Assembly: GCA_037953625.1 (NCBI GenBank)
Contig: CM075649.1
Coordinates: 73,377,290 to 73,441,289, forward strand
Source: Crotalaria pallida
Lineage: Eukaryota; Streptophyta; Magnoliopsida; Fabales; Fabaceae
Length of the DNA: 64,000 nt
Direction: 5' to 3'
Below are positions 10,742-21,449 of the stretch, one piece after another. Made by a program: the position numbers and the translations under genes. How positions within the stretch are numbered: position 1 is the stretch's first letter; each line of letters opens with the position of its first letter. The notes below the pieces were generated by a model. That model made no database searches, was not told where the DNA came from, and saw only the letters and a program-made list of their open reading frames with translations.

Positions 10742-13221
10742 TAAACGGTTTATCAGAAACACATGACGCTTTTCCTAAATTCTTTTTACGAATTCTATTA
10801 TATTAAAATAATTAAATCTAAGTCACATAAAATAATTTCACCTGCTGTTACAGCCACCACAATTGTTGCATTATCTTAAGAAAATAAAGCAAACAAACTT
10901 AAATAATTATATAAACATTAAGCACTACTAACACACAAAAAAAATAATCATTTGGAGTCTTATAATAATTTTCCAGAATTAAAATAATTTTTCAGAATTA
11001 ATTATTTTTCAGAATTAAAATAACTAAACACTTATATATACTAATAATCATCTATTCACATCAAATCATTATTAAATCAATTAGAAAAATTATCAAAATC
11101 TATATTTTCTCCTAAATAATTCGGCCACTGCTCAACAATTAGGAAAAATACTTTTAATATTTTTTTAAAACACCTATACATCATAGTTACATAATATTAT
11201 ACCTTATGAAAATAATACTTTTCAGCATTAAGAAAATTTCCAGATCTAAATACGTTTTTATCAGAATACATAATACACACAGATAACCATTTATTCACAT
11301 CAAATAATCAATTAAAAATAATCAAACATTTTTGTTTTTCTCTTCAATAAATTCGGCCAACATTATATACATAAAAGAGTACTTTTTTTTTAAAAAAAAT
11401 TTCAAACACACATATATACTTTAGTCACATAATTTCATATACTCAAAATAATCAATTTGACACAAAGATAATCATATTTTAAGAAAAATTACTTCTGTAC
11501 AGTAACTAGTTTACAATTCATACTAACTACATAGTCAGACATTTACACAATCACAAGATAAAAATTACCTACTTACTCCTAAATTTACCAAACCAAATAT
11601 TATAAACCATTTGTAACTTCAAATCAGAAATCAATTATACTTCACTGTTAACACCATAAAATCCAGAATCTCATTTGTTTTCATAAAACTAATTTCATTT
11701 CACTATTACAACATCAGAGATCAAATAATCATCCAATAAGTCACATAACATAATAATAACAACTACCACCCTATATATATCACGACCAAACAATAAAACA
11801 AGGCAAAAGACTAAAAATTTTCTTTTCTTTTAATGCTACATTAGATCTTATAGTTTCAGTAACACAAAATTTTCAAAATCTTATTTAGTTTCCATTTTGA
11901 ATCCAAACAAAAAGAATTAAAATACTTCAAACAGATACAAAATATAAATTCCTATATTGTAAGAACACAAAAATTTCAGAATATTCTTTTTCCTTTTTAT
12001 GATATATAATTCGGTCATCTCAAGGTTAAAGAAAAGGGGAGATCATTCTCTTTAAACAACTTCTTTTTTTGTCCCTTTTCTTATCCTTATTTCATTTGAC
12101 CACAAATCAAAATATTACCAACAAAAACATAGTTCATTCTAATATAAAAATAAGAATTAGAAACTTTTAGTTCTTAATATCATAAAAAGAATTAGAGATT
12201 CTAATAACAGTAGAAGAAGAGATGAAATAAATTAAAATATAGACTTAGAGTTACCTCTCCTCCTAAAGCTAAAAGACTTCCCCAAGGTGAGAAAACTTTC
12301 CTCCTCTTCCTACCTTTAACTCGCCACCTTCATCTCTCTTTTTTCTTGGAATAATTTTTTTTTTCCAAAGTAACAACAAGTAGTGTGTGTGAAATGGTGA
12401 GAGGTGTGATGACCTATTTATAGGTGAAGAGAAGGCAAATATTCCCCAAAAATATGATCAGAAATTCATCCCCCCTCCTAGTCCATGGTGAGTCATCAAC
12501 TTTACTTCTTCACTTGGAACTTCACAAGCATTAAATGGGACTTTTCTAAAAACTATAGCTTCTTAACTCAAGGTTTATTCCTCACAATTTTTCAGAAATT
12601 CTCCTCTCTCCCTCCTAATATAATTTGGAAGGTGCATATAAAAAAATAAGAAGAAAATTCTCCATTGGTCCATTTTGAATTCACCACCAAATTGACCAAT
12701 CACATTAAAGCTTTCATTTTTAATAATTCAGAAATAAAGAGAAAAATACTAATACTTGGAATGTGCAACCAGTAGGCATTTAGATAAATATTTACATATA
12801 TAAATAGAATTATTTTATAGCCCAATAATTTATTTTATGCTCCAAAATAATTTTTCTAAGTTAAAAATACCAAAAATTCGTTTATCCCTACTGTACAGTA
12901 CTTTTTCGTATATGTCAAAATAAAAATTTTATTTTCACATATTCAGATACTACATTTCAATACGATCGTTTTCATATAAAGTTTATAATTTTTGGACTCA
13001 CGGTTTGAAAGTTATGAATTTTTTAAGCTCTAAGATCATTTCCTTCAAAAATGCACTTCATAAGCTTTAAAATAATTTTATAATAAGGAAAATACGAAAA
13101 TATATTTTATTTGGATGGTAGTCCAATAGAAAACCTCAGAAATGTATTTTTGTTTTCAAAATAAATACACTTGAGTCAAAAGGTCATTTAATGCATTAAA
13201 ATCACACCTTTACACTTAAAA
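10742..13221 (-). mobile_element. LTR-like remnant 'J', minus strand, no ORF
   Basis: This is 2.5 kb of AT-rich sequence without a gene. On the minus strand it contains the ACGATCGT module also found near the starts of other LTRs here (12955-13025). A TATA box follows at 12415-12422, then a purine-rich leader ending in a donor-like 'gagaggtaac' near 12250. 'tgttaca' at about 10845 could be its 3' terminus. I could not confirm a TSD, so the boundaries are uncertain. Confidence 0.45.
12415..12422 (-). promoter_or_regulatory. TATA box of remnant J
   Basis: The minus strand reads TATAAATA in the context 'cacctataaataggtc', followed by a CA-rich stretch typical of a plant leader. Confidence 0.55.
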
Positions 13222-13946
13222 TGTGACACCCTTCCGTATTAACCAAATATAATATAGTAATCAAGATTTTATATTGTATAATATATGGACTTGTGAGGTT
13301 TTAAGAAAATATGTCAATAAAAATTTCTTTTAAAGCGGGTGCACAAATCGTCACTTGGAAATCTTGGAGAGTAAAATCTAACTCATCTCAAAATCATTGT
13401 GTCGAGTTCGGCAACTTCTAAAATCTTTTCACAAATAGGGTAACATTCGTTCTTTGGAAACATCTATGTATCATACAAGTAGTTAAAGTTACCCATGCTT
13501 TGTTCGATAAAACTGATACCATCAAATAATATTTATAGCCGAGCTCTTAATTGGATTAAATCAGAGTAAGCGGAATTCATTGGACTATGCAACTGATAAT
13601 AATATAAACATAGGTTTTATATATAAGAAAGACATAAGTACATAGCCCATAACAGAGTCTCCAAGTTCCAAAATATACAATTCCATGAAACAGATCTACA
13701 TAACAGTGTAACCACAACCCTAGAGTACTCCAAAAGTATATCTACAATATATACATAACCAAAACATAAACTCCAGGGGTAGTCACGTAGATCTGGCAGC
13801 ATCAGATGTAGTAGTAGCAGTAGCAGTCTCCCAAAAGTAAAAGTAGTAAGGTAGTAGCATCATCATCATCATAGCAGAAGCAAATCTCCTCCACAGCCTC
13901 CACACACCGGATCCTCGGATCCTCATCACATACTCTATACACGTAC

Positions 13947-14417
13947 CTAGGGATCATCGTCCCTCCAGTCACTCCCAGTAGAATGCACGACAGGCTCGCT
14001 CCCACTCTCGTCCTCCACCGGATCCTCCTCGATCTCATCCGAGGGAGAGTGTACCCTACCACTGGGTACCGGGTCAGGTGATGGTGAAACCCTTACTGGG
14101 CTCCTCGGATCAGACGGGGGAGTCTCCTCGCGGACGACTCTCGAAGTAAAAGGGTGAGAGCGGGTAGGTCGAAAATGAAAACTATGGTAAGAGCGAGCTG
14201 GTCGCATGGGAGGTGGTCCATGATAAGTATAAAACGGGGGTACGTGCATAGTGTATATGATGGGAATCCTAAACCTACGAGGACGGAATCGCATCAGCGG
14301 GTTCGGGTGGTAGAAGGTAATCTCTACCTCTCCCTCGAACACCGCGCGATGGTCCTCATAGATCCATATGCCACTAGGAAGTGGCCGGATCTCGATGCAA
14401 GCAATGTAACGAGACAT
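13947..14417 (-). CDS. LTR-encoded small protein, H- copy (unknown family)
   Basis: This is an uninterrupted ORF of 156 codons. Its ATG lies 3 nt after an AG splice acceptor (acceptor at 14421-14422), and the upstream frame has no good ATG, so the start is set by that junction. Residues 1-50 are mixed hydrophobic/acidic and probably beta-rich, starting MSRYIACIEIRPLPSGIW and followed by a FEGEVEI block. A Pro/Arg/His-rich basic middle (about 45-95) includes YTMHVPPFYTY and GPPPMRP. A Ser/Pro linker and an acidic tail (EIEEDPVEDESGSE) finish it. It aligns along its length with the ORF at the same place in the D LTRs, and its N-terminus aligns with those in LTRs C, A, B and E. No catalytic motif or membrane segment is seen. 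The basic middle could bind nucleic acid (inference). Function unknown. Confidence 0.7.
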   Translation of the reverse strand: MSRYIACIEIRPLPSGIWIYEDHRAVFEGEVEITFYHPNPLMRFRPRRFRIPIIYTMHVPPFYTYHGPPPMRPARSYHSFHFRPTRSHPFTSRVVREETPPSDPRSPVRVSPSPDPVPSGRVHSPSDEIEEDPVEDESGSEPVVHSTGSDWRDDDP

Positions 14418-14639
14418 CACCTACAAGGGCATAGGGGTAAGCAATTCTATACACATAATCAACAGAGAATAAATTGTGCAACATAATTATGTAAATATGC
14501 GCCAAGTAGTATCAATCACATTTATCACTTAGCAAGTATTATATGCACATAGGATGCTCACACTTAATTCCGTAATTATTTTGAATGAATAGCATGATGC
14601 ATGACTTTAGCTCTCAAGCCTATCTCCATCAGACTATAT

Positions 14640-14900
14640 CACTCTCTGATGTCCATCCCTGACAACCCAGCACTCCACAGTGCGTTGTATTCCTAGGTAT
14701 ACAACAATTCGTACATTCACCTAGAATGTACACGTCAAGCTTGGTATCCATGCCACCCGAGCATATCCCGTCATCCAAACGGACCGTCATCCAAATGGTA
14801 TAACCATATCGGCATCCACTAAGCCGACCACGCCAACGACGTGTCATCAAGCAAGCGTATTGGCACTCCCAGAGGCCCTCCACATGTTTAACAAAACATG
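14640..14900 (-). repeat. Micro-hairpin array in H- LTR
   Basis: GTTGTAT/ATACAAC (loop tcctaggt) is at 14684-14705, GTACATTC/GAATGTAC at 14711-14731 and CATGTTT/AAACATG at 14883-14900. Between them are shorter stems such as ATGGT/ACCAT and CACG/CGTG. Each has a partner at the same place in the plus-strand relative (31291-31517), with compensating changes such as a T-A pair replacing C-G. Confidence 0.85.
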
Positions 14901-15138
14901 AAATACGTCCTACCATCCAAACTCCAGAATGAATGCATTTTATCTTTTGGACTTAAGGGAAGTTGATTAATACTTTACAGGCCACCTAGGCTTATTTCTT
15001 TATCAAAAAGGACCGTCACCAAACGATCTATTTGTATTAATCAATTTCTCTAAGTCTTGATCCCTTTAACTATTATTAATAATTCCTTAATTAATTAAGT
15101 CAGAATTGAAAATGGTGTTTTCAGGTTCTGGGTAATTT

Positions 15139-15461
15139 ACTCGAGTAAAATTCAGTACACTCGAGTGTTCTCCAAATTTTCCAGATTACTCGAGTGTTCT
15201 TAAGATTACTCGAGTGTTCATGACTTTCTGAGGATTTGGGTTTCAAAATCAATAATTTACTCGAGTAGTTCATAGGTTACTCGAGTGATCATGGACATTT
15301 CCAGAATACTCGAGTTCCCTTGAATGACTCGAGTGATTAGCCTTAACTTGTTCTCAGGTCATGCACGATACTCGAGTATCAGACAAAATACTCGAGTGCT
15401 CTTGCTCAATTTACATTGTTTCATAAACATTTTACTCGAGTATCCTGTCTTTTACTCGAGT
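15139..15461. repeat. Twelve ACTCGAGT palindromes in six phased pairs
   Basis: ACTCGAGT starts at 15139/15159, 15188/15208, 15259/15279, 15308/15327, 15370/15390 and 15434/15454. Within-pair spacing is 20 bp in five pairs and 19 in one. Spacers and inter-pair distances vary freely. The cluster lies inside the predicted intron. A seventh pair (CTCGAG at 16498 and 16518, again 20 bp) is upstream of the TATA box. Confidence 0.95.
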
Positions 15462-16357
15462 GTTTCATAGCAGAAAACACTGAAACTTGGTTTTCACATA
15501 ACATTTTCATTTCTACTTAATTCTAGTCCATTCCAGGGATCCACAGAGTTAACATATCATCATTTAAACATGTTACAACACTTATTTCATATCAAAACAC
15601 AGATTTGACAGAGAATCCAACAATTATGCATAAAATGCACATTTTAACAACTCAACACCTCAAATTGCATAATATGCATAAAACTCATAAGGTAAAGTTC
15701 ATTTAAGCTTGCATGCATGATATAGAACTTGCTCAACACAGTTTTAGAGCATGGATTGGTCTCCAAACCAAAGTTCCTATTCAATCTAAGCCCTTAGAGC
15801 CTCTTGGTGGCTCTCTAACACAATTCATGGAATTTAATCTCTATATAGTGAATATAATTACTTCCCCTTACCTCTCAGACGTGAATCAACCAAGAATTGA
15901 CAAGAACAAAGCTCCAAACTTCTCAGACCAACTTCAAGCATCACATGCAGAGCATTTTGAGTGCAACACCAAAGTGGAATTGGTTTATACATGAAACAGA
16001 GAATAGAATTGGGGAAATTAGATTTCCTAAACTCTATACAACATGAACTCACTAAAGAAACTGAATTTGAGACTCAAGGATTCGTGAGCTTACCAGAATC
16101 AATGATCAAAGTAAGCTCCCAGACCAAGGCTTGACAGAAACAGCTTCACTTCAACTCCTTGAATCTTCCACCACACTCACTCAATCCTCACGATTTTGGT
16201 GTTTATACAAAGCTCGTGATGTGAGCTTTGTATTCGTGTATAGTTTGTAGCTCAAAACAACTCACAGAGGACGAATTGAAAGGAACAAGTTCAAAACCCT
16301 AACTCCTCAACAAGCTTCGAATTTTACCAAGAGCTTCAACAAATCAGTGTTGATAAG

Positions 16358-16365
16358 CTTTTATA
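16358..16365 (-). promoter_or_regulatory. TATA box of H- LTR
   Basis: The minus strand reads TATAAAAG in 'gtctataaaagctt'. It is placed after the U3 palindrome pair and about 270 nt before the predicted splice donor. Confidence 0.7.
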
Positions 16366-16828
16366 GACATGGAGAAGGCCCATGCAGGGCGACACGACGT
16401 CCTTGAGCTGTTGATAACGGAGTATTCGTGGCAAGAAGAGGGAATCGTTCATGGTGACTCACCAAACGCACTCACTCGTGCAGATTGACCCAGAATACTC
16501 GAGTATTCAGAATAATACTCGAGTGTTTTGCCCAGATTTTGAAAAATAATTATTTTATTTACTTTCCCTCCAAAACCTTTCCTATAATTGCTTCTAGGTC
16601 CCTACCCAGGGACTAATATGCAAAACTACTTATTTTATGCATTATTATGTTTATTAAATTAATTCACACACATATACCAACTATATGAACATATATGTTA
16701 ATCAAGGATTAATATGGAAATAATTAATTATAATTAATTTATAATTAACATTTCATTAATCGGGGATTAAAATTTTGGGGTGTTACACTACTCCCCCACT
16801 TACAAGGAATTTCGTCCCCAAAATTCTC

Positions 16829-18517
16829 TCATACAAACAAGTCAGGATAATCCTGACGCATCTTATCCTCTAATTCCCAAGATGATTCTATCACATCTCC
16901 ACAAACCCAGACGACTTTGACCAGACGAATATCTTTCCTTCTAAGCTGTTTGATCCTTCGATCTTAAATGCGGACTGGCATAGCTTTGAAGGTTAGATTC
17001 TCATGAACTTCTAAGTCATCAGGTTGGGTTCTAAGGACAACGGTGGGGTCATGGACATATGTCTTTAATTGAGACACATGAAATACATTATGGAGGTTAG
17101 CTAATGACGGAGGTAGGGCTAACTGATAAGCTACTAGGCCGATTCTTTTGAGGATTTGATAGGGACCAATAAACTTAGGTGATAGTTTCTGGGTTTTCAA
17201 GGCTCTACTAACACCTTTGGTTGGTACTATTCTAATGAATACATGGTCTCCTTCGGCGAACTCTAAAGGTTTCCTTCTTCTATCAGCATAGCTTTTCTGC
17301 CTACTCTGGGCCACCTTCATCTTTTCTTCTATCATCTTGATATGTTCCTTGGTCTCTTGCACAAAATCTGGTCCAACCAGAGAACTCTCCCCCACTTGAA
17401 ACCAGCATAACGGTGTTCGACACTTTCTTCCATACAGGGCTTCAAATGGTGCCATTCCAATACTCGTGTGGTAACTGTTGTTATAAGTAAACTCCACGAT
17501 CGGCAACATCTGCTCCCAATTCCCTTGACCTTCCAAGACACAGGCTCGTAGAATGTCCTCCAATGACTGAATAGTCCTCTCCGTTTGGCCATCAGTCTGA
17601 GGATGGTATGCAGAACTCAGCTTCAATCTTGAACCCAAGGCTCTATGCAGATCTTCCCAAAATTTCGATGTAAACCTCGGATCACGATCTGACACGATAC
17701 TTGATGGTATACCGTGCAGACGAACAACTTCTTTGATGTACAACTGGGTAAGCTTTTCCAACGAGTAGCGCATATTCACGGGAATGAAATGCGCCGACTT
17801 AGTTAAACGATCAACGATCACCCAGATGGCATCATGACCAGTAGATGTCTTTGGCAATCCTAACACAAAGTCCATCAAGATACTATCCCATTTCCACACA
17901 GGAACTTCCAAGGAAAGTAACTCTCCTCCTGGCCTTTGATGTTCCACTTTCGCCTTTTGACACACCAAACAACAGGACACATACTCAGCTACATCTTTCT
18001 TCAAACCAGGCCACCAAAATAGCTTCTTTAAGTCCTGGTACATTTTGGTAGCTCCCGGATGCATACTCATCTTACTTTTATGCGCTTCATCCAGAATCAT
18101 TCTTCTTACTTCCAAGTCAGCAGGGACACATATCCTTGTCTTAAAACGCAAAATTCCATCCTTCCCTTCTTGGAATTCCAATTCCTTGCCTTCTTCCATC
18201 CATTTCTTCTTTTCCATAAGCTTCTCATCCTTGTGTTGCAATTACCGAATCCTTTGCAGAAACTCATTAGCAATCTGCAGCATCCCCATCTTGATACTTG
18301 TCGGCTCCACTTGCATCGTCAGACTCAAATCCCGGAACTCCTCTATCAGTGCAGCTTCCCTGACCATCATTGCACTGATGTGCATTGCCTTTCTACTCAA
18401 TGCATCTGCCACAACATTGGCCTTCCCCGGATGGTAATGGAGCTCGAACTCATAATCTTTCAAAAACTCCATCCATCGACGCTGCCTCATATTCAACTCC
18501 TTTTGATCGAAGAGGTA
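16829..18517 (-). pseudogene. pol: Chromovirus pol remnant: RNase H end, integrase, chromodomain (Tekay-like)
   Basis: The frame begins abruptly in the RNase H/tether region (YLFDQKELNMRQRRW at about 18517). It continues through the integrase: an H2C2 zinc-finger region (EAHKSKMSMHPG ... CCLVCQ), then a core with DFVLGLPK, VSDRDPRF and the AYHPQTDGQTERTIQSLED block carrying the three acidic residues. A GPYQIL motif and a C-terminal chromodomain (LVKVVW ... SSWELEDKM) follow, ending at 16829 just before the PPT. Gag, protease and RT are missing. In-frame stops lie at about 18239-18241, between RNase H and integrase, and at about 16963, just before the chromodomain. Both replace a residue that is Glu in the D copy. 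Integrase and chromodomain inserted such elements into heterochromatin; this copy cannot act. Confidence 0.9.
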
Positions 18518-18896
18518 CTGTAGCAGTGATAAAATTTCGAAAACTCCAAAATAAAAATCAAAGCTTTTCATTTTCATAATCTACGTTTCGATACGGTCGT
18601 TTTGACATATCATTTGTAATTTTTCGACGTACGGTTTAAAAGATATGAATTTCTGAAGATAGAATTTAGAGAAAACATTTCATCTTAAGAATATAATTTA
18701 AAATATTTCATCTTAAGAATATAATTTAGAGAAAACATTGGTATGCATATAATATATATACTACGTGTATATATATATATATAAATCATACGATTTTAAT
18801 TAAACCCATGTATCACAATTTGTCAAAAATCAAATATAATATTTTAAATTCAAATATAAATTCTCAAATAAATTGGGTAAAATTGTGGGTCTCACA
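18518..18896 (-). mobile_element. Truncated LTR start, unknown family
   Basis: On the minus strand it begins TGTGAGACCCACAATTTTAC at 18896 and is cut at 18517, where H- pol begins. It contains the same ACGATCGT/'aaaccgt' module as remnant J and LTR B. It sits in the coding region of the Athila-like element to its right. Confidence 0.5.
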
Positions 18897-18901
18897 CCTT
18901 A

Positions 18902-19180
18902 GATTTCATGGTCTTAGATATAGAAGAGGATAAAAATATTCCTCTAATTTTTGGAAGGCCATTCTTGGCCACAGCAGGGGCAGTGATGGATGTGCCTAGG
19001 GGAGAGGTAATTCTTTGAGTGAATGGTGAGCAAACTACAATTAAAATTTTTGAAAAACCACCATTCACCGCGGAGAATTTTGCTCCTCTCATGTGCATTC
19101 AGCACTCCAATGGAGTGAGTGTTGAGAAGACGCTGAATAGCAAGGTGCCACCCTTGAAGGGATCTTGGCAACCACCCTAA
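18902..19180 (+). pseudogene. Athila/Tat-like protease C-terminal remnant
   Basis: The frame reads DFMVLDIEEDKNIPLIFGRP followed by FLATAGAVMDVPRGEV. This is the familiar end of the aspartic protease domain in Athila/Tat Ty3/gypsy polyproteins. A TGA at 19016-19018 interrupts it, and the frame resumes with a short tail (VNGEQTTIKIFEKPP ... LKGSWQPP) ending at 19180. Downstream is the typical 'acgttaaacaagcgct' and 'gggaggcaacccaa' sequence of these elements. RT and integrase are absent, so the element is internally deleted or non-autonomous. Confidence 0.75.
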
Positions 19181-20834
19181 CCTCTGAAAAGAGGTGACCC
19201 GTCAGGCTCGTGACGTTAAACAAGCGCTAGTTGGGAGGCAACCCAATATTAGGTAATTTCCCTTAGGTTTTATTTTTTTTAGGTAATTAGTTATTAGTTA
19301 GTTTTGTTTTTATTTTTATTCAAAAAAAATAAAAAAAAAGAGGTACAGGTCCAGCCGCGCCCAGGCGTGGTGCACTTCACGCCCGAGCGTGGCAGGGGGG
19401 TTTAACATTTCAATTTGGGGGTGTGACCCCATTTGCTCCCATTAGTTTCTAGTATGTCACCCCAGACCTGGTACTTCGCAAAAATATTGTCCTGTTTTTC
19501 TAGGTAGTTTTTAATTTTTATTTTGTAGTGTTAGTTTAGATTAGTTTGCTTGAGGACAAGCCAACCCCTAAGTTTGGGGGAGTGGACAAAATAAAATTTA
19601 ATTTTTCAGATCTGAATTTTTCTCCCATTTTTGGTGTTGGTTTGTGTACTTGGGTATGAGTATGTAATTATTCTAGACTTAGGACTGTTTTTCTGATGAT
19701 AGGTGTAAATACTTAGTTTAGGATTAGACTCATTGATTTTGGATATTAACTGATTGAGCTGTAAATATTTTTGAGATCTGGTTATTTTGACAAACTTTTT
19801 GAGAATTTGTGATTAGTGAACTGACCTTTAGCCTGGTGAGTTATTTGAGCCTAAACACTGAAGGGGTATGATTTATTGAATTATTTCGATTTGAAACTCC
19901 TATTTCTTTCATGAGTGTGTTCACTTTGATTTTGTGTTCTAGAACTTGACCGGTGACCATTTTGAGATTGATAATTGTTTGCATACATTAAGATGATTAA
20001 GGCACCTAGGATTGTGTTTTTGTGGCCTTCAACTGTTTTGTATTGATAATATTTCCCTTAGTTGCCCATTTTGAGCCTTATGATATATTATGAATTTTAT
20101 TTGGTACCTTGTATCTAATGAAATATATTTGTGAGTACCTTGGAAATTTTGAATGAGCAATTGAGAGGAATGACGAAAGAAAAAGTGAAAGTAATTGGTG
20201 AAAAGTGTATGAGTTCTATTTCTCTTCCGTGTGAAAAAAGGAAAAAAAGAAAAAATAAATGTAAAGGAAGAGAATAGAAGGAAAAAAATTGAAAAAGAAA
20301 GGTAGAATAAAATGTTCCTGATGTGAGTGTGAGTCTTTATAGTATTCATTGCTCATTCATGGTTTTTGCTGGAAACTTGCTATTGTAAATATTTTTGCGA
20401 GTTAACCTTTGTTTTATCCCTTCTTTCTTCTATCCCACCTGACACTTTTAGCCATGGCCTCATTACAACCAAATTAAAGACCTTTTGATTTGTGCATGTT
20501 TTCAATAATTTCAGTGGAGATTTAGGTCTATGGTCAAGCATATGGTAACACATTGTCATTGCATGAACTTGAGTGAATTGTATATATTTAACCCTTGATA
20601 CACATGAGAGATATACACTGTGAGGTTGAGAGTGTTCGCTAATCATTAGTTCTTGTTGAGTTTGTTTCTCTAACTAGGTTTTGATTGTATGAATTGCTTG
20701 TGATAAAAAGTGTCTGAGTCTATGAGTCGAAGTTCTAGATTAGGTGCATACATTTTGATTTAGAGGGTAGTCTTGAGTTCTAGAGTATTTATTTTACTTT
20801 TGCCTGGGACATGCAAAATACTAATTTGGGGGAG
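19181..20834 (+). mobile_element. Athila-like 3' untranslated region
   Basis: No gene is present. 'acgttaaacaagcgct' (about 19212) and 'gttgggaggcaaccca' mark the Athila post-coding region. Two polypurine-tract-like sites occur: 'taagtttgggggagtgg' at about 19569 and 'taatttgggggagtga' at 20822-20836. The second directly precedes the LTR and is the likely working one. A GC-rich 'cgcgcccaggcgtgg' block at 19354-19391 resembles blocks in the LTR. Confidence 0.65.
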
Positions 20835-21392
20835 TGATTTGGATCTAATATATGATGTTTTGAGCTTGACATAGACTCCCTTTTACTATGTATTTGGCTT
20901 GTTTCTCTTGTAAATTTAGGTTTTTTTTGTATAGTTTTTAGGAAGTTAGGTAATTTAGAATCCTTTGAACGTTTTGATCCGTTTTGGGTTTGTTTAGGTA
21001 CTTTCGGAGCTTAAATGAAAAAAATAAATATGGAGCATGAAAGAGGATGAAAAGACCTTGAAAATGACACAAAAACGAAGCGAAACGGAGCCGGAGCAGG
21101 TGACACACGCCCAGGCGCACAGACCCGCACGCCCAAGCGCGCGCAACACGAGAATTGCACCATTTTACAGACCTGGCATGCCCAGGCGCGAGGCCCTGGG
21201 CACCTAGGCGCGCAAAATACGAGAAAGTGACATTGTTCGCTGTTTTGACCATAACTTGAGCTACGCTTATCTAAATGAGGCGATCTAGGTATCATTTTAA
21301 AGCTAAGGAAAAGATCTACAACTTTTCCAAAAATAGCCTTGCTCAATTCAGATAAAAATCATATCACATTAGATTGAAAATTAGGTTATTTT
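20835..21392 (+). mobile_element. Athila-like LTR, truncated
   Basis: It starts TGATTTGG right after the polypurine tract. It contains GC-rich 'cgcccaggcgc' inverted blocks (21100-21215) and the 'gttttgaccataacttgagc' block usual in Athila LTRs. It is lost at about 21390, where LINE sequence begins. Confidence 0.65.
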
Positions 21393-21449
21393 TTATCTAT
21401 ATAATAAGAGGATTAGGATTCATTCAAACTAAAGAGGGACGATATGTGG

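Larger units (their letters stand above)
14421..16093 (-). other. Predicted intron of the LTR transcript (H-)
   Basis: The donor on the minus strand is ctg|gtaagctc, with GT at 16093-16092. The acceptor is 'cttgtag' directly upstream of GTG-ATG. The length, about 1.67 kb, is close to the 1.74 kb of the corresponding interval in D. The plus-strand relative has the same donor (gtaagctc, 23998). No transcript evidence is available. Confidence 0.55.
13222..16787 (-). mobile_element. H- 3' LTR (CTCGAG family), 3.57 kb
   Basis: On the minus strand it starts TGTAACACCCCAAAATTTT (16787) and ends TGTCACA (13222). To its right lies a reversed polypurine tract and the end of pol, so this is the 3' LTR. 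Order on the sense strand: a palindrome pair upstream of a TATA box (16365), leader, splice donor (16093), intron-like stretch with six palindrome pairs and a hairpin array, acceptor (14421), 156-codon ORF and LTR tail. The plan and length match the D LTR although the sequences are well diverged. Confidence 0.88.

Noticed and set aside
15139..15461. CTCGAG series as a CRISPR array or cloning linker artefact
   Set aside because: The repeat unit is only an 8-bp palindrome, spacing alternates between short and variable, and this is plant DNA. The same layout with different words in other families rules out linkers.
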